A stretch of 64,000 nt of DNA, taken from assembly GCA_945865925.1 (NCBI GenBank), contig CAMBFG010000008.1:35728-99727 (forward strand), read 5' to 3'. The notes beneath the pieces were generated by a model. It saw only the letters and a program-made list of their open reading frames with translations. It had not been told where the DNA came from and made no database searches. Numbering within the stretch: position 1 is the first letter of the stretch; each line of letters begins with the position of its first letter. The stretch comes from Dehalococcoides mccartyi (GTDB taxonomy: Bacteria; Chloroflexota; Dehalococcoidia; UBA2979). Position numbers and translations under genes: made by a program. This document shows, piece after piece, positions 34,497 to 46,375 of this stretch.

Positions 34497-37400
34497 TGGG
34501 TGTGCCGGGGCTGCCGCCCGCTCAGGGGCTGTACGACCCCGCCATGGAGCATGACTCCTGTGGCGTGGGCTTCATCGCGCACCTGAAAGGCGTCCGATCG
34601 CACGACATCGTCAGCAACGGCTTGCTGGCGCTTGAGAACCTCGACCATCGCGGCGCCTCTGGCTCCGAGCCGAACACCGGCGATGGTGCAGGCATCCTCA
34701 TCCAGATTCCCCACGACTTCTTCGCCGACGAGGCCAAGCGCCTCGGCTTCGTGCTGCCGGAGGCCGGCGGCTATGGCGCGGGCTTCTTCTTCCTGCCGAA
34801 GGATGAGGGTGCTCGTACGCGCCTCACCGATCTCTTCACCTCGATCGTGCGGGATGAGGGGCAGTCGCTCCTCGGCTGGCGCGATGTCCCGACCGACGCC
34901 GTGGCTGCCGATGTGGGCGTGAGCGCACTCGCCGCTGAGCCGCACATGCTGCACGCCTTCGTCGGGCGGGCCGCGTCAATGGACCAGGACACCTTCGAGC
35001 GTCGCCTGTACGTGATCCGCAAGCGGTTCGAGAAGGCGCTACGCACCTCGGACATCCCGGACGCGGCGGTGTCCTACCTCCCGAGCCTGTCGTCGCGCAC
35101 GATTATCTACAAGGGGATGCTCACCGCGCTTCAGTTGCGCGTGTACTTCCCGGACCTGTCCGACCCGCGCGTGACCAGCGCGATGGCGATGTTCCACTCG
35201 CGCTTCAGCACCAACACCTTCCCCTCGTGGAGGCTGGCGCACCCGTATCGGATGATTGCCCACAACGGCGAGATCAACACGCTGCGGGGCAACATCAACT
35301 GGATGACGGCGCGTGAGGCGCTGTTCACCTCACCGCTGTACGACGACGTCCAGGACATCTTGCCGGTCGTCCTCGACGAGGGTGGCAGCGACACTGCGAT
35401 TCTCGACCACGCGCTCGAACTGCTGGTGCAGTCCGGCTGGTCGCTGCCCCACGCGATGATGATGCTGATCCCAGAGGCGTGGTCCGGTCACACGACCATG
35501 CCGAAGGCGAAGCAGGAGTTCTACGAGTACTTCAGCACCGTCATGGAGCCCTGGGACGGCCCTGCCTCCGTGACGTTCACCGACGGTCGCTCGATCGGTG
35601 CCGTGCTTGACCGCAACGGTCTCCGCCCCTCGCGCTACGTCGTCACGAAGGACGACATTGTCCTCATGGCATCTGAGGTCGGCGTGCTGCCGATCGCGCC
35701 GGAGCGCATCCTCTCGAAGGGTCGCCTCCAGCCCGGCAAGATGTTCCTCGTGAGCCTCGAGCAGGGGCGGATCATCGACGACACCGAACTGAAGATGGGC
35801 CTCGCCGAGGCGAAGCCGTACGGTGACTGGCTCGCCAACCACCTGCACCCGCTGTCCTCGTTGCCCTCGGGGACGCCCAACGCTCGACTGCTGGGGGACG
35901 ACCTCCTCAACCGGCAGATTGCCTTCGGCTACACGCTCGAAGACCTCAAGTACATCCTGACGCCGATGGTGTTGAACTCGGAAGAGTTGACGGGCTCGAT
36001 GGGTTCGGACACGCCGATCGCGGTGCTCTCCACGAAGGCACAGCCGCTCTACAACTACTTCCAGCAGTTGTTCGCGCAGGTCACCAACCCCCCACTGGAC
36101 GCGATCCGCGAGGAGCTCGTGACCTCCGTGGCCACGGTGATCGGGCCGGAGGGCAACCTCCTCGACCAGAACCTCTCGGATGTCCACCTCGTCAAACTCG
36201 ATAACCCCTTCATCGACAACGAGCAGTTGGCGCAGATCAAGGCGCTGAAAGACGACCCGCACTTCCGCACGACCGTCATTCCGATGCTGTTCCCCGCCCA
36301 GGCGCCCGAAGGTAAGGGCCACGCCCTTGAGGACGCGATGGCGCACCTCTTCGAACAGGCGGATGCAGCCATCGCAGCTGGTACGCGCGTCATCGTGCTC
36401 TCCGACCGCGGCGTCGACCGTGAGCATGTGGCGATCCCGGCGCTGTTCGCGACGGCGGGGCTGCACAACCACCTGGTGAGGGAGCGGAAGCGAACACAGG
36501 TTGGGTTGGTGATCGAGACGGGCGACGCGCGCGAGGTGCATCATTTCGCGCTGCTGGTCGGGTACGGCGCTGGTGCGGTCAACCCGTACCTCGCGCTGGA
36601 TGGGCTCTCCCGCCTGCGGGAGGATGGCTTCGTCGCCTTCGACCTCCACGAGGACGAGGCACACCTGCATTACCTGAAGGCGATCAAGAAGGGCGTGGTC
36701 AAGGTGATGTCCAAGATGGGCATCTCCACCGTCCAGTCCTACCGAGGCGCCCAGATCTTCGAGGCGATCGGCCTCGCCTCGGAGTTCGTCGATCGCTACT
36801 TCACCAAGACCGTCTCGCGCATCGGCGGCATCGGCATCGACGAACTCGCGGCCGAGGCGCTCTCGCACCACCATCGAGCGTTCCCAACGCGCGACGGCGG
36901 CGTACACGAGCTCGACTGGGGCGGCCAGTACCAGTGGCGCCGTGATGGCGAGTTCCACCTGTTCAATCCGGACACGGTCTTCCGCCTGCAGCACGCGACG
37001 CGCACGGGGCAGTTCAACATCTTCAAGGAGTACACCTCGCTGGTGGACGACCAGAGCCGCCAGCTGGCGACACTTCGCGGTCTCTTCGAACTGAAGCCCG
37101 CCGGTGCTCCGATCCCCATCGATGAGGTGGAGCCCGCGGAGTCCCTCTTCAAGCGCTTCAAGACAGGCGCGATGTCCTACGGTTCGATCAGTGCGGAGGC
37201 GCACGAGACCCTCGCGATTGCGATGAACCGCATCGGCGGGAAGAGCAACACCGGCGAGGGTGGCGAGGACCGACGGCGGTTCACACCGGACGCCAACGGC
37301 GACTCGCGCCGCAGCGCGATTAAGCAGGTCGCGTCCGGCCGCTTCGGCGTCACGAGTGAGTACCTCGTGAACTCGGACGAGATCCAGATCAAGATGGCCC

Positions 37401-39064
37401 AGGGCGCCAAGCCGGGTGAGGGCGGCCAGTTGCCCGGCCACAAGGTCTACCCCTGGATCGCCGAGGTGCGTCACGCGACGCCGGGCGTCCCGCTGATCAG
37501 CCCGCCGCCGCACCACGACATCTACTCGATCGAGGATCTGGCGCAACTGATCCACGACCTGAAGAACGCCAACGTGAAGGCGCGTATCAGCGTGAAACTC
37601 GTCGCCGAGGTTGGCGTCGGTACCGTCGCCGCAGGCGTCGCTAAGGCGAAGTCGGACGTCGTCCTCATCAGCGGGCACGATGGCGGCACGGGCGCGAGCC
37701 CGCTGACGTCGCTAAAGCACGCGGGCGTCCCGTGGGAACTTGGGCTCGCCGAAACTCAGCAGACGCTCGTCCTCAACCGCCTGCGCGACCGCATCACGGT
37801 CGAGGTGGACGGCCAGTTGAAGACCGGACGCGACGTGATCATCGGCGCGCTCCTGGGTGCCGAGGAATTCGGTTTCGCGACGGCCCCGCTGGTGGTGCTC
37901 GGCTGCGTGATGATGCGCGTCTGCCACCTGGACACCTGCCCGGTAGGCATCGCGACCCAGAATCCGAAGTTGCGCGAGCAGTTCGCCGGTCGTGCTGAGC
38001 ATGTCGTGAACTTCTTCCACTTCATCGCGGAGGAAGTCCGCCAGTACATGGCGCAACTCGGCTTCCGGACGCTGGACGAGATGGTGGGGCGCAGCGACCT
38101 GCTCGACATGCGGAGCGCGGTCGACCACTGGAAGGCGCAGGGCCTCGACCTCTCCGCCATCCTCTACCGCCCGGACGTCGGGCCCGAGGTCGCCACGCAC
38201 CAGGTCGCCCTCCAGGATCACAACCTGCAGTTCGCGCTCGATCAGCAACTGCTGGTGAAGGCCGCGCCTGCCCTCGACCGCGGCGAGCGCGTGGTGATCG
38301 AGACGCCAATCCGCAACGTGAACCGCACCGTCGGCACAATCGTCGGCGCCGAGGTCAGCCGCCGCTACGGCGCGACCGGCCTGCCGGACGACACGATCGA
38401 CATCCGGCTCACCGGATCCGCCGGACAGTCCTTCGGTGCCTTCATCCCGGCAGGCATGACGCTGCGCCTCGAGGGTGACACGAACGACTACGCCGGGAAG
38501 GGTCTCTCCGGCGGCAAGATCATCGTGCGCCCGTCGAGGCTCGCGACGTTCGTACCCGAGGAGAACATCGTCATCGGCAACGTGGCGCTGTACGGCGCGA
38601 CCGGCGGCTCCGCCTTCTTCCGCGGCATCGCCGGCGAGCGCTTCTGCGTCCGCAACAGCGGCGCGCTCGCGGTCGTCGAGGGCGTTGGCGACCACGCGTG
38701 CGAGTACATGACCGGCGGGCGCGTGGTGGTCATCGGACGGACCGGGCGCAACTTCGGTGCTGGTATGAGCGGTGGCGTGGCCTACGTCTGGGATCCGGAC
38801 GGGGACTTCGGCCAGCGCGCCAACCTTGAGATGGTGAGTTTCGAGGCGCTCGACGAGGAAGAAGACCTCGACCTTGTGCGCGGGCTCCTCGAACGGCACG
38901 TGGAGTACACAGAGAGCACCGTCGCGAGCCGGCTGCTGACGGGATGGCCGGCAGCGGCTAGGGAGTTCGTGAAGGTGATGCCGAACGAGTACCGGCGCGT
39001 GCTGAACGAGCGCCGGGCGGCGCAGGAGACGGCCGCCCAGGCATCGGCGGTGGCCCGTGGCTAA
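34496..39064 (+). CDS. gltB: Glutamate synthase (NADPH) large subunit
   Basis: 1522 residues, the normal size. The N-terminal glutaminase nucleophile is Cys22 in [12 protein letters not shown], after a propeptide removed on maturation. The central domain leads to the FMN domain with [21 protein letters not shown]. The [3Fe-4S] ligands are in [17 protein letters not shown] near residue 1139. A GXGXG-type C-terminal domain begins near 1270 and includes [18 protein letters not shown]. It makes two glutamates from glutamine and 2-oxoglutarate, working with gltD. The ATG at 34496 has GAGGGG about 10 bases before it. Confidence 0.97.
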   Translation: MGVPGLPPAQGLYDPAMEHDSCGVGFIAHLKGVRSHDIVSNGLLALENLDHRGASGSEPNTGDGAGILIQIPHDFFADEAKRLGFVLPEAGGYGAGFFFLPKDEGARTRLTDLFTSIVRDEGQSLLGWRDVPTDAVAADVGVSALAAEPHMLHAFVGRAASMDQDTFERRLYVIRKRFEKALRTSDIPDAAVSYLPSLSSRTIIYKGMLTALQLRVYFPDLSDPRVTSAMAMFHSRFSTNTFPSWRLAHPYRMIAHNGEINTLRGNINWMTAREALFTSPLYDDVQDILPVVLDEGGSDTAILDHALELLVQSGWSLPHAMMMLIPEAWSGHTTMPKAKQEFYEYFSTVMEPWDGPASVTFTDGRSIGAVLDRNGLRPSRYVVTKDDIVLMASEVGVLPIAPERILSKGRLQPGKMFLVSLEQGRIIDDTELKMGLAEAKPYGDWLANHLHPLSSLPSGTPNARLLGDDLLNRQIAFGYTLEDLKYILTPMVLNSEELTGSMGSDTPIAVLSTKAQPLYNYFQQLFAQVTNPPLDAIREELVTSVATVIGPEGNLLDQNLSDVHLVKLDNPFIDNEQLAQIKALKDDPHFRTTVIPMLFPAQAPEGKGHALEDAMAHLFEQADAAIAAGTRVIVLSDRGVDREHVAIPALFATAGLHNHLVRERKRTQVGLVIETGDAREVHHFALLVGYGAGAVNPYLALDGLSRLREDGFVAFDLHEDEAHLHYLKAIKKGVVKVMSKMGISTVQSYRGAQIFEAIGLASEFVDRYFTKTVSRIGGIGIDELAAEALSHHHRAFPTRDGGVHELDWGGQYQWRRDGEFHLFNPDTVFRLQHATRTGQFNIFKEYTSLVDDQSRQLATLRGLFELKPAGAPIPIDEVEPAESLFKRFKTGAMSYGSISAEAHETLAIAMNRIGGKSNTGEGGEDRRRFTPDANGDSRRSAIKQVASGRFGVTSEYLVNSDEIQIKMAQGAKPGEGGQLPGHKVYPWIAEVRHATPGVPLISPPPHHDIYSIEDLAQLIHDLKNANVKARISVKLVAEVGVGTVAAGVAKAKSDVVLISGHDGGTGASPLTSLKHAGVPWELGLAETQQTLVLNRLRDRITVEVDGQLKTGRDVIIGALLGAEEFGFATAPLVVLGCVMMRVCHLDTCPVGIATQNPKLREQFAGRAEHVVNFFHFIAEEVRQYMAQLGFRTLDEMVGRSDLLDMRSAVDHWKAQGLDLSAILYRPDVGPEVATHQVALQDHNLQFALDQQLLVKAAPALDRGERVVIETPIRNVNRTVGTIVGAEVSRRYGATGLPDDTIDIRLTGSAGQSFGAFIPAGMTLRLEGDTNDYAGKGLSGGKIIVRPSRLATFVPEENIVIGNVALYGATGGSAFFRGIAGERFCVRNSGALAVVEGVGDHACEYMTGGRVVVIGRTGRNFGAGMSGGVAYVWDPDGDFGQRANLEMVSFEALDEEEDLDLVRGLLERHVEYTESTVASRLLTGWPAAAREFVKVMPNEYRRVLNERRAAQETAAQASAVARG

Positions 39065-40499
39065 GCCCACCGGCTTTATGGAGTTCGGCCGTCAGACGCC
39101 GAGCCGCCGGCCCGTCCAGCAACGTGTGACCGACTGGCTCGAAGTCTACGAGGCCTTCCCGACCGACCATCTGCGCCAGCAGGCCGCTCGCTGTATGGAC
39201 TGCGGCATTCCGTTCTGCCACCAGGGCTGCCCGCTCGGCAACATCATCCCGGACTGGAACGACCTCGTGTACCGCGACCAGTGGCACGAGGCGATCGCCC
39301 GGCTGCACGCGACGAACAACTTCCCCGAGTTCACCGGCCGCCTCTGTCCCGCACCATGCGAGGCCGCGTGCGTGCTGGGGATCAATAACGACCCCGTCAC
39401 GATCAAGCAGGTCGAACTGACGATCATCGACCACGCCTGGCGCGAAGGTTGGATCCGGCCTCAACTCGCGAAGGTGCGCACCGGCAAGCGTGTCGCGGTG
39501 GTCGGCTCTGGGCCGGCTGGCCTCGCTGCCGCGCAGCAACTCGCGAGGGCTGGGCACGACGTGACAGTGTTCGAGCGCGACAACCGCATCGGCGGGTTGC
39601 TTCGCTACGGCATCCCTGACTTCAAGATGCAGAAGGAACACATCGACCGCCGCATGGAGCAGATGGAAGTCGAGGGCGTCACGTTCCGTCCGTCCGCGAA
39701 CATCGGCAAAGACTCGGACGCGCGAGACCTGCTGAAGCAGTTCGACGCCGTCTGCCTCGCCGGTGGTTCCACAGCCGCCCGCGACCTCGAGGTACCCGGC
39801 CGCGAACTCCGCGGGGTGTACCGCGCGATGGAGTACCTGCCCCTGCAGAACAAGCGCAACGCGGGCGACGAGGTACCGGACTCCGAGTTCATCTCTGCCA
39901 AGGGCAAGCGCGTGATCATCCTCGGCGGTGGCGACACCGGCGCAGACTGCCTCGGTACCGCCATCCGGCAGGGTGCCACCGAGGTGCTGCAATACGAGTT
40001 GCTGCCACGCCCGACCGAAGACCGCCCCGACGCGCAGCCCTGGCCGATGTACCCGAACATCTACCGCGTCTCCTCAGCACACGAGGAGGGCGGCGTCCGC
40101 GACTACAGCATCGCGACCAAGCACCTCTCCGGCGCGGACGGTGTACTGAAGAAGTTGCATGCCGTCCGCGTGGAGTTCGTCCTCGAGGGTGGCCGCCAAG
40201 TGATGAAGGAAGTCCCTGGCTCCGAGTTCGAAGAGGACTGCGACCTGCTGCTCCTGGCGATGGGCTTCGTCGGCCCGGAGCGCCCCGGGCTCATCGAGCA
40301 GTTGGGCGTCGAACTCACCGAGCGCGGCAACGTGAAGGCCGACGCGAACAAGATGACGAGTGTCCCGGGCGTGTTCACCGCCGGTGACATGACGCGCGGC
40401 CAGTCGCTCATCGTCTGGGCGATCGCCGAAGGCCGTACTGCCGCCCGAGGCATCGACGCGTACCTGATGGGTGAGAGCGCGCTGCCCTCGCCGCTCTAG
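39057..40499 (+). CDS. gltD: Glutamate synthase small subunit
   Basis: 480 residues, the FAD/NADPH and Fe-S electron-input subunit. N-terminal Fe-S cysteines lie in [17 protein letters not shown] and CPAPCEAAC. The FAD motif is [21 protein letters not shown] and the NADPH motif is [21 protein letters not shown]. The GTG start at 39057 overlaps the gltB end by 8 bp. The C-terminus [22 protein letters not shown] is typical. It ends at a strong terminator. The organism therefore assimilates ammonium by the GS-GOGAT route. Confidence 0.96.
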   Translation: MAKPTGFMEFGRQTPSRRPVQQRVTDWLEVYEAFPTDHLRQQAARCMDCGIPFCHQGCPLGNIIPDWNDLVYRDQWHEAIARLHATNNFPEFTGRLCPAPCEAACVLGINNDPVTIKQVELTIIDHAWREGWIRPQLAKVRTGKRVAVVGSGPAGLAAAQQLARAGHDVTVFERDNRIGGLLRYGIPDFKMQKEHIDRRMEQMEVEGVTFRPSANIGKDSDARDLLKQFDAVCLAGGSTAARDLEVPGRELRGVYRAMEYLPLQNKRNAGDEVPDSEFISAKGKRVIILGGGDTGADCLGTAIRQGATEVLQYELLPRPTEDRPDAQPWPMYPNIYRVSSAHEEGGVRDYSIATKHLSGADGVLKKLHAVRVEFVLEGGRQVMKEVPGSEFEEDCDLLLLAMGFVGPERPGLIEQLGVELTERGNVKADANKMTSVPGVFTAGDMTRGQSLIVWAIAEGRTAARGIDAYLMGESALPSPL

Positions 40500-40521
40500 C
40501 CCTCGTGACATCGCCGACAAC

Positions 40522-40552
40522 GAGGAAGGCCGCCCAATGGGCGGCCTTCCTC
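40522..40552. terminator. Strong terminator after gltBD
   Basis: A 14-bp perfect stem GAGGAAGGCCGCCC with an AAT loop, between convergent gltD and the FtsX-type permease. TCTATG follows on the plus strand. Confidence 0.8.
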
Positions 40553-40570
40553 TATGGGCGAACGTTGGCG

Positions 40571-43500
40571 CTAGCCGCTATAGCGGAGTGCCTCGGCGAC
40601 CGGGACGCGCGAGGCGCTCCGGGCGGGGATGAGCGTCATCAGCGCGCTCGCCGCGTACGCGATGCCGACGATGAGCGCGAGGCGGCCCCACGGCACGCCG
40701 TAGTCCACCGTGGAGCCCTGCGTGAACTCGGGTGAGGTCATCAGGTTGTAGGAGAGCGCACTGCCGAGCACGAGCCCCATGCCGATGCCGGTGACCGCGA
40801 TGAACGAGGACTCCAGGAAGAACGTCAGCGCCACGAGCCGCCTCGAGTAGCCGATCGCCCGCAGCATGCCGATCTGCTGGCGGCGCTCCGCGACCGTGCG
40901 GAACGCGATCACACCGAGGGCCGCGATGCCCACGATCATGCCGAGGCCCATGAACCCCTCGAACAGGGTCTGGAACGCCTGCGACTGCGCTGCCGAATCC
41001 TCGATCCGCTCACGGATCGACTTCGCCTGCACACCCTTTTCGAGGAGCGCGGCTTCGACATTCTGAGCGACCTGGACAGCACCCGGGGTCGAAGTGTCAC
41101 GCGTGGTCAGGAAGAACAGATCAGTCGTACCGGACTTGAACCGCTCGTCGAGCAGTTGCCGGCCGACGAAGACCGAGGCCCAATCCGACACCACGCTGGT
41201 GACAGCCTGATCCACGAAACCGATGACACGGACCTTCGCCTCGTCGCCAGTCCGGATGTCCCGGATCACGAGCGGGATCGGCTCCCACGGTTGTTCCTTC
41301 ATCGCCACTGGTTCGCGGTCAATGACGAACTGCCGTGGCGCGTCAGCATTGGCCCCGAACGGGACCTCCTGGTTAATCGCGAAGCGTGACTCGTCCACCA
41401 CGGCGAGCGTCGGGTCCTTCTGCATCGCCGCGAACACCTCAGCGTCGGTGGCGTAACCACTGGCCCGAGCGGAGAGCGGGAAGCGGGAGAGGCGGAGGAA
41501 CTCGCCGTCCGCACCGGCAAGGCGGTACGTGCCCGCCTTCGTCTCGTCCTGCTCAGCCATGCGGACACGCGCCGGCATCGTGACCAGCGTTCCGACACCG
41601 GTCACCGCGCCGTCGTCCGCCATGCCCGAGTCGCGAAGCGCCGCACGGAGGTCAGGGATGCGGTTCGTGGGGTTCCCGGTGACGGCGATCTGGTACCCGC
41701 CGGTTGCATCGTCCCCCAGGAACAACTGCGAGAAGTTGTGGTTCAGCGTGGCCATCACCACGAGCGAGAACATCACGAGTCCGAACATCGCCAGCGTCAT
41801 CCCGGTACGGAACTTCGAGGCGAGCGGGTAGGCGATGGCTGTGCGGATCGCCGGTGTCATCCCACGGAAGACGCCCGAGCCACCTCGCAGCAGCCCCAGC
41901 AGGCGGTCCGCGTTGAAGACGACGAACAGCGTCGAGGAGGCCGTGATGCACAGCCCGGAGACGAAGAACATCTCGATGTTCCCGGCGACCGGACCATGCT
42001 CGAGCCCGACCAACCCTGCGAGCCCGTTGAGCGGGTCACTCCAACCCTTGCCCGCCTCGAACAGGAGGGAGAAGGGCAGCGGGAGCAGCCAGTACCACAG
42101 CAGCACCGCGCTTGCGATGGTGAACGAGAGTCGCGACGACGCGCCGAAGTACACGGCCAACATCGCGATGGCGAAGATCGCGAGCGTTGTGCCGCTGGTG
42201 TAAGCGAACTGCTGGTGGATCTCCCAGCCACCCCAGATCGTGAGCGCGACGCCTGTGATCAACATCACGACAGCCCACCCGCCGACGTTGCGGTGACGAT
42301 TCGACCACGCGCGGGTGCGCAGGAGGCCCCACGTAAGGAGCGCGATGGGCCCGAACAGTACCCACCAGATTGCGCGCCCAATACGCCCCGGGATCGAGCC
42401 CGAGGCCATCAGTGCGCGAGCGGCGCCCTCCAGGATCCGGAGCGGAAGCGTGGGTACGGTGAGGATGGCGCCGACGACGCGGAAGATGCCGCGCGACGGG
42501 AGCCACAACCGCGTGCGTGCCGCACCCCGCGCACCGTAGATGAAGTAACCCGCGGCGAGCAGGTAGGCCAGGAACGGTAGGACGTAGAACCCCAGGCCGA
42601 AGATGAAGGCCTGCACGCCGAGCACGATCCCGATCCCGGTCAGGATGATCCAGAGCAGATACCAACCGACTCCGACCGTGGCCAGGAGGAGTCCGGAGAT
42701 CGTCCGGTCACGCCCCGTCAGCGGCTGCGGTTCTGGGAGGTCGCGGATCGCGCGGACGATGTTGAGGTTCGCCGCCCGCCACGATGAGAACGCCACGGTG
42801 ATGAAGGTGATCACCACTCCGAGCGCGTACGCGATGACGAACCCCTGCGGGTTGAAGTGGAATGCGATGTTCAGGCCGAAGTCGCCGAACACCTGCCCCA
42901 GTGCGGTGATCAAGATCCACGCGACACCAAGGCCGAGCAGTGCGCCGACAAAGGCGGAGCCCACGTTGTACGCCATGCCCTCGGCCACGAAGGACTGAGT
43001 CAGGTGTGAGCGCTTCATCCCAACGGCACGTGCCATACCCATCTCCGAGCGGCGCTCTGCAGCGAGCATCACGAACGTCAGGAAGATGAGCATGATGCCG
43101 GCGGCAATGGAGAAGAGGCCGAACACGAGGAAGAACGTGACGAAGATCGAGCCGAACAACTCGGCGAAGCCGACCGCCTGCTCCTTGGTCGAAACGACGC
43201 GGAGCGCCGGCGACCCATCGGCTACGAGCCAGGTCTTGAGACGGTCCTCGATGCCGGGGATCACTTCGAGGGTGTCGCGGACGCCGCCCCTCGCCGAGAT
43301 GACGAGCAACGAGTAACGGTCGCCCTTTGCGGTCAGCGTGTTGACGACTTCGCGGGTGGCGACGATGCCGCCGGCCGGCTCTCCGCCATCGCCACTGAGA
43401 GTTGAGGCGGTCAAGGCGTTGTCCTGGACCACATCGACCACCCGGAAGGTGGAGGGCTGGTTGTTCGAGAAGACGGTGAGCGTCTGCCCCTTGCCGAGGC

Positions 43501-44089
43501 CGATGTCCTTGCTCAGACGCTCCGAGATGAAGACGCCGTCCTTCGAGAGGCTGGCGGGGGAGACCTCGGCGCCGTCAGGCGTGGTGAGGCTCTTGAGCGT
43601 GGCCATGTCCGCGGGGTCGACACCCGCAAGGAGCGCGCGCGGCTCGGAGAGGCGGCGCTCCGCGTTGAGGGCAGGGATCCGCTCCTGCACGATGCCGGCG
43701 ACGCCATCCACGTCCTGGTCAGAGGCGAGGAATGTCTTGAGCGCGGCCAGATCAGCGGGAGAGATGCCCTCGCCGGTGGTGCGCGCTCGGTCCACGTCGC
43801 GCGCGAGCACCAGGTCGGCCTGAGCGAACTCGGAGTAGACCGCGTTGGTGATCGAATAGCCCACGGTGTCACCCGTGGCGAATGCCGCGCTGATGATCAG
43901 CGTCGAGAGCATGAGTCCGATCACGATGAGCGTCGTCTGTGCCTTGCGACGCACAGCGTTGCGCAGGCCCATGCGGACCAGCAGCGGGTTGCGGATGGCG
44001 ATCCAGATCACGACCGAGAAGGCGAGGCCCATGAGGATGAGCCCGCCGAGCATGATGCGGACGAGCGGGATGCCGAAGAGTTCGGTCAT
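40571..44089 (-). CDS. Large FtsX/MacB-type ABC permease
   Basis: 1172 residues, a two-FtsX-domain permease. An extra N-terminal helix (10-32) precedes [25 protein letters not shown], the usual first permease helix. An extracytoplasmic domain (about 75-310) leads to the first FtsX helices, including [21 protein letters not shown] run of central helices from about 460 to 740 is followed by a second extracytoplasmic domain (about 770-1040) and the final FtsX helices, ending [12 protein letters not shown]. The ABC ATPase gene overlaps its start (ATGA). Such pairs mostly export lipoproteins, lipids or peptides or act mechanically on the envelope. Confidence 0.88.
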   Translation of the reverse strand: MTELFGIPLVRIMLGGLILMGLAFSVVIWIAIRNPLLVRMGLRNAVRRKAQTTLIVIGLMLSTLIISAAFATGDTVGYSITNAVYSEFAQADLVLARDVDRARTTGEGISPADLAALKTFLASDQDVDGVAGIVQERIPALNAERRLSEPRALLAGVDPADMATLKSLTTPDGAEVSPASLSKDGVFISERLSKDIGLGKGQTLTVFSNNQPSTFRVVDVVQDNALTASTLSGDGGEPAGGIVATREVVNTLTAKGDRYSLLVISARGGVRDTLEVIPGIEDRLKTWLVADGSPALRVVSTKEQAVGFAELFGSIFVTFFLVFGLFSIAAGIMLIFLTFVMLAAERRSEMGMARAVGMKRSHLTQSFVAEGMAYNVGSAFVGALLGLGVAWILITALGQVFGDFGLNIAFHFNPQGFVIAYALGVVITFITVAFSSWRAANLNIVRAIRDLPEPQPLTGRDRTISGLLLATVGVGWYLLWIILTGIGIVLGVQAFIFGLGFYVLPFLAYLLAAGYFIYGARGAARTRLWLPSRGIFRVVGAILTVPTLPLRILEGAARALMASGSIPGRIGRAIWWVLFGPIALLTWGLLRTRAWSNRHRNVGGWAVVMLITGVALTIWGGWEIHQQFAYTSGTTLAIFAIAMLAVYFGASSRLSFTIASAVLLWYWLLPLPFSLLFEAGKGWSDPLNGLAGLVGLEHGPVAGNIEMFFVSGLCITASSTLFVVFNADRLLGLLRGGSGVFRGMTPAIRTAIAYPLASKFRTGMTLAMFGLVMFSLVVMATLNHNFSQLFLGDDATGGYQIAVTGNPTNRIPDLRAALRDSGMADDGAVTGVGTLVTMPARVRMAEQDETKAGTYRLAGADGEFLRLSRFPLSARASGYATDAEVFAAMQKDPTLAVVDESRFAINQEVPFGANADAPRQFVIDREPVAMKEQPWEPIPLVIRDIRTGDEAKVRVIGFVDQAVTSVVSDWASVFVGRQLLDERFKSGTTDLFFLTTRDTSTPGAVQVAQNVEAALLEKGVQAKSIRERIEDSAAQSQAFQTLFEGFMGLGMIVGIAALGVIAFRTVAERRQQIGMLRAIGYSRRLVALTFFLESSFIAVTGIGMGLVLGSALSYNLMTSPEFTQGSTVDYGVPWGRLALIVGIAYAASALMTLIPARSASRVPVAEALRYSG

Positions 44090-44778
44090 CGGTGTTGCTC
44101 CTCGCGCTCGATCTCGCCGTCACGCATGTAGATGGTGCGGTGGCAGCGCGCAGCGATCCCCGGGTCATGGGTGACTATGACGAAGGTCTGCTGCTGTGTC
44201 TGGTTCAGGTCTTGCATCAGCGTCATGATCTCGTCGGCCGTGACGGAGTCGAGGTCACCCGTCGGCTCATCTGCCCAGACGATCGCCGGGTTGTTCACGA
44301 GCGCGCGCGCGATGGTGACGCGCTGACGCTGGCCACCCGAGAGTTCCGCCGGCTTGTGGTGCTGCCACTCAGCGAGGTGGACCTGGTCCAGCACCGCCGC
44401 AGAGCGGGCGCGCGCCTCGGCGGGCTTGATGTCGGAGACGAGGAGCGGCAGTTCCACATTCTCCACGGCGCTGAGCACTGGGAGGAGGTTGTAGAACTGG
44501 AAGATGAAGCCCATCCGTCGCGCCCGGTAGGACGTCTTGCGGTCGTCATCCATCGATCCGAGTTCGGTGCCCTCGATGCGGACGGAGCCGGAGGTGGGGT
44601 CGTCGATGCCGGAGACGCAGTTGAGCAGCGTCGTCTTGCCGCAGCCGGAGGGACCCATGATGGCCACCATCTCGCCCTTGGCGACGGAGAGCGAGACACC
44701 TCGGAGCGCGTTCACGCGCACAGCCCCCGTGTCGTAGGTTTTCACGAGGTCGGTGACTTGAATGATCGGGTCGGCCAC
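44086..44778 (-). CDS. ABC transporter ATPase (MacB/LolD type)
   Basis: 230 residues. Walker A is GPSGCGKTT, the signature is LSGGQRQRV, Walker B is [13 protein letters not shown], and the switch His is in VTHDP. The opening [20 protein letters not shown] is typical of the LolD/MacB/FtsE-like exporter group. A GTG at 44778 with GGAAGGA seven bases upstream was chosen; the frame extends to a TTG at 44817. It overlaps the large FtsX-type permease gene, so the two form one exporter. It faces a divergent LiaF-like pair 237 bp away. Confidence 0.93.
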   Translation of the reverse strand: MADPIIQVTDLVKTYDTGAVRVNALRGVSLSVAKGEMVAIMGPSGCGKTTLLNCVSGIDDPTSGSVRIEGTELGSMDDDRKTSYRARRMGFIFQFYNLLPVLSAVENVELPLLVSDIKPAEARARSAAVLDQVHLAEWQHHKPAELSGGQRQRVTIARALVNNPAIVWADEPTGDLDSVTADEIMTLMQDLNQTQQQTFVIVTHDPGIAARCHRTIYMRDGEIEREEQHR

Positions 44779-44923
44779 GTTCAGTCCTTCCAAAGGCGGG
44801 TGAGACGCCGCATCCAACGTACTTAGATTCCCGTAACCCGCATCTATTTCCTGTGATCGGCGCAGCAGACGCGTCTCCCCGTAGAGGGATTCCAGCGGTT
44901 CACGAGAAAGAGCCTTGTTCCGA

Positions 44924-44931
44924 TGACGTCA
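44924..44931 (+). promoter_or_regulatory. Palindrome TGACGTCA, possible operator
   Basis: An 8-bp perfect palindrome in the 237-bp divergent region between the ABC exporter operon and the LiaF-like genes. It is short, and no regulator is adjacent, so this is only suggestive. Confidence 0.2.
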
Positions 44932-45015
44932 CCATGACACCATATCGACATCACATGAGCAAGGCACCTCAGGCGAACGCCGTAGAATCGAGGTGCCAGC
45001 GCCCGGAGGCTGTCG

Positions 45016-45207
45016 ATGTGGTTCCTATGGGGGAGGTCTGGGATGGCGTTTGGCGTGGTCTTCATCATCGTGGGGGCACTGCTCCTGCTGGACTCACTCG
45101 ACGTCATCCGCGAGGTCACGGTGACGGAGTTCTGGGCGGCGGCGCTCATCGGCATCGGGCTGACCATCGTGTTCCGCGGCGCGCGCCGGTCCTGGCGGCG
45201 TCGGTGA
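45016..45207 (+). CDS. Small two-helix membrane protein (LiaF-like N-terminal unit)
   Basis: 63 residues with two hydrophobic segments, FGVVFIIVGALLLLDSL and FWAAALIGIGLTIVFRG, matching the two-TM unit (DUF5668-like) found at the start of LiaF-type proteins. The ATG at 45016 follows GGAGG. Its TGA overlaps the GTG of the next gene as GTGA, so the two are coupled. It probably associates with the downstream product in the membrane. It may be the first half of a LiaF split in two. Confidence 0.7.
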   Translation: MWFLWGRSGMAFGVVFIIVGALLLLDSLDVIREVTVTEFWAAALIGIGLTIVFRGARRSWRRR

Positions 45208-45770
45208 CCTCACGCTTACGCGATGTCCTCAGCTTCACCGTCGGTGCGTACTTCTGCGTCCTCGGCGTGCTGCTGTTCGCGGACGAGGCCGGATGGCGGG
45301 AGATCGGCCGGCGTGGGCTGGTCGAGGCCGGCGTCGGGCTCTTTCTGATTGCCCTCGGCGTCCTCGCCATCCTTGCGGAGGCGCGCGCGCGGCGTGTACG
45401 ACGGCGGCTCTCGCAGACGTTCGGGCACATCCGATCTGCCGAGAACTGGTCGGTCGAGGATGGCGTGCTGCGCACTGTCTTCGGCGACATCGACCTTGAC
45501 CTGCGCGAGGCGAACCTGCCCGTCGGTGAGACCGCGCTCACGCTCCTCGTCTGGGTGGGTGCCATCCGCCTCCGCGTGCCGCACGGCGTGGGCCTCGAGG
45601 TGGAGGCGCAGACGTTCGTCGGCACCGTCGATGTCCTCGGCCAGCGCGAGGAAGGCCTGGTGCGCGACATCCTGGTGCGGACCGATGGGTACGCGGAGCA
45701 GGAACGCCGGCTGCACGTGCGGATCTCGACCGTGATCGGTGAACTCGAGGTCATCCAGGAGAAGCGCTAG
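45204..45770 (+). CDS. LiaF-like membrane protein (cell-envelope stress)
   Basis: 188 residues: two hydrophobic helices (VGAYFCVLGVLLFADEAG and AGVGLFLIALGVLAILAEA) followed by a soluble C-terminal half. That half has the LiaF C-terminal pattern FGDIDLDLREANLP, VWVGAIRLRVPHGVGLEVEAQTFVGTVDVLG. LiaF-type proteins restrain a LiaS-type histidine kinase in the response to cell-wall stress. No LiaRS-like pair is adjacent. GTG start. It ends at CTAG, shared with the convergent maf stop. Confidence 0.75.
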   Translation: MTSRLRDVLSFTVGAYFCVLGVLLFADEAGWREIGRRGLVEAGVGLFLIALGVLAILAEARARRVRRRLSQTFGHIRSAENWSVEDGVLRTVFGDIDLDLREANLPVGETALTLLVWVGAIRLRVPHGVGLEVEAQTFVGTVDVLGQREEGLVRDILVRTDGYAEQERRLHVRISTVIGELEVIQEKR

Positions 45771-46375
45771 CGCCGAGCCGGGCACCCCGCGCAACGCTCG
45801 GGGGCTGGCGTGCCTGCCTCGACACCCACGTCCTGCAGCAGCCGCTTGAGCGTCCACAACGGCAGCCCCATCACACCGCATTCGCATCCAACGATGCCCG
45901 CCGCGGGGTGGAACGCTGTGTCCTGGATCGCGTAGCCGCCGGCCTTGTCGTACGGCTCACCGCGTGCGATGAACTCGTCGCGCTCAGCGGCCTCGTACTC
46001 CCGCATCACCACGGCCGTCCGTCCGTGCGCGACGGCGTCGAGGCCGCCTGGCGCGACAACCGCGACGCCGGTCACCACCTCGTGTGCCCGCCCGCGCAGC
46101 GCGTCGAGCATCGTGCGGGCCTCCGCGGCATCGACAGGCTTGCCGAGGAGCCGCCCATCGAGGGCGACGACGGTGTCGCTGCCGATCACCACGTCGCCCG
46201 GGCGACGCGCGGCCACAGCGCGCGCCTTCGAGAGCGCGAGCGTTTCCGCGAGGCGAACGGGATCGATTTCGGCGCTGGTCTCATCGATGTCGGCGGGGTC
46301 GATCTCGAAAGCGACGCCGAGGGCTGCCAGCAGTTCGCGACGCCTCGGCGACGCGGAGGCGAGGACGAGGGTCAC
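45767..46375 (-). CDS. maf: Maf-like nucleotide pyrophosphatase
   Basis: 202 residues. It has the N-terminal LASASPRRRELL, the DIDETSAEIDP segment, a catalytic Asp in IGSDTVVALDG, and YDKAGGYAIQ. These enzymes hydrolyse noncanonical or modified nucleoside triphosphates, such as dTTP/UTP or 7-methyl-GTP, as house-cleaning enzymes. The GTG start at 46375 overlaps the methyltransferase stop (GTGA), and the C-terminal tail ends CAGCPARR. The subfamily is not decided; the ETSAEIDP stretch differs between Maf branches. Confidence 0.92.
   Translation of the reverse strand: MTLVLASASPRRRELLAALGVAFEIDPADIDETSAEIDPVRLAETLALSKARAVAARRPGDVVIGSDTVVALDGRLLGKPVDAAEARTMLDALRGRAHEVVTGVAVVAPGGLDAVAHGRTAVVMREYEAAERDEFIARGEPYDKAGGYAIQDTAFHPAAGIVGCECGVMGLPLWTLKRLLQDVGVEAGTPAPERCAGCPARR

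Noticed and set aside
35330..37678. 782-codon minus-strand frame inside gltB
   Set aside because: It is antisense to a clear gltB with intact motifs; the Arg/Val/Leu/Asp-heavy composition is that of a shadow frame in GC-rich DNA.
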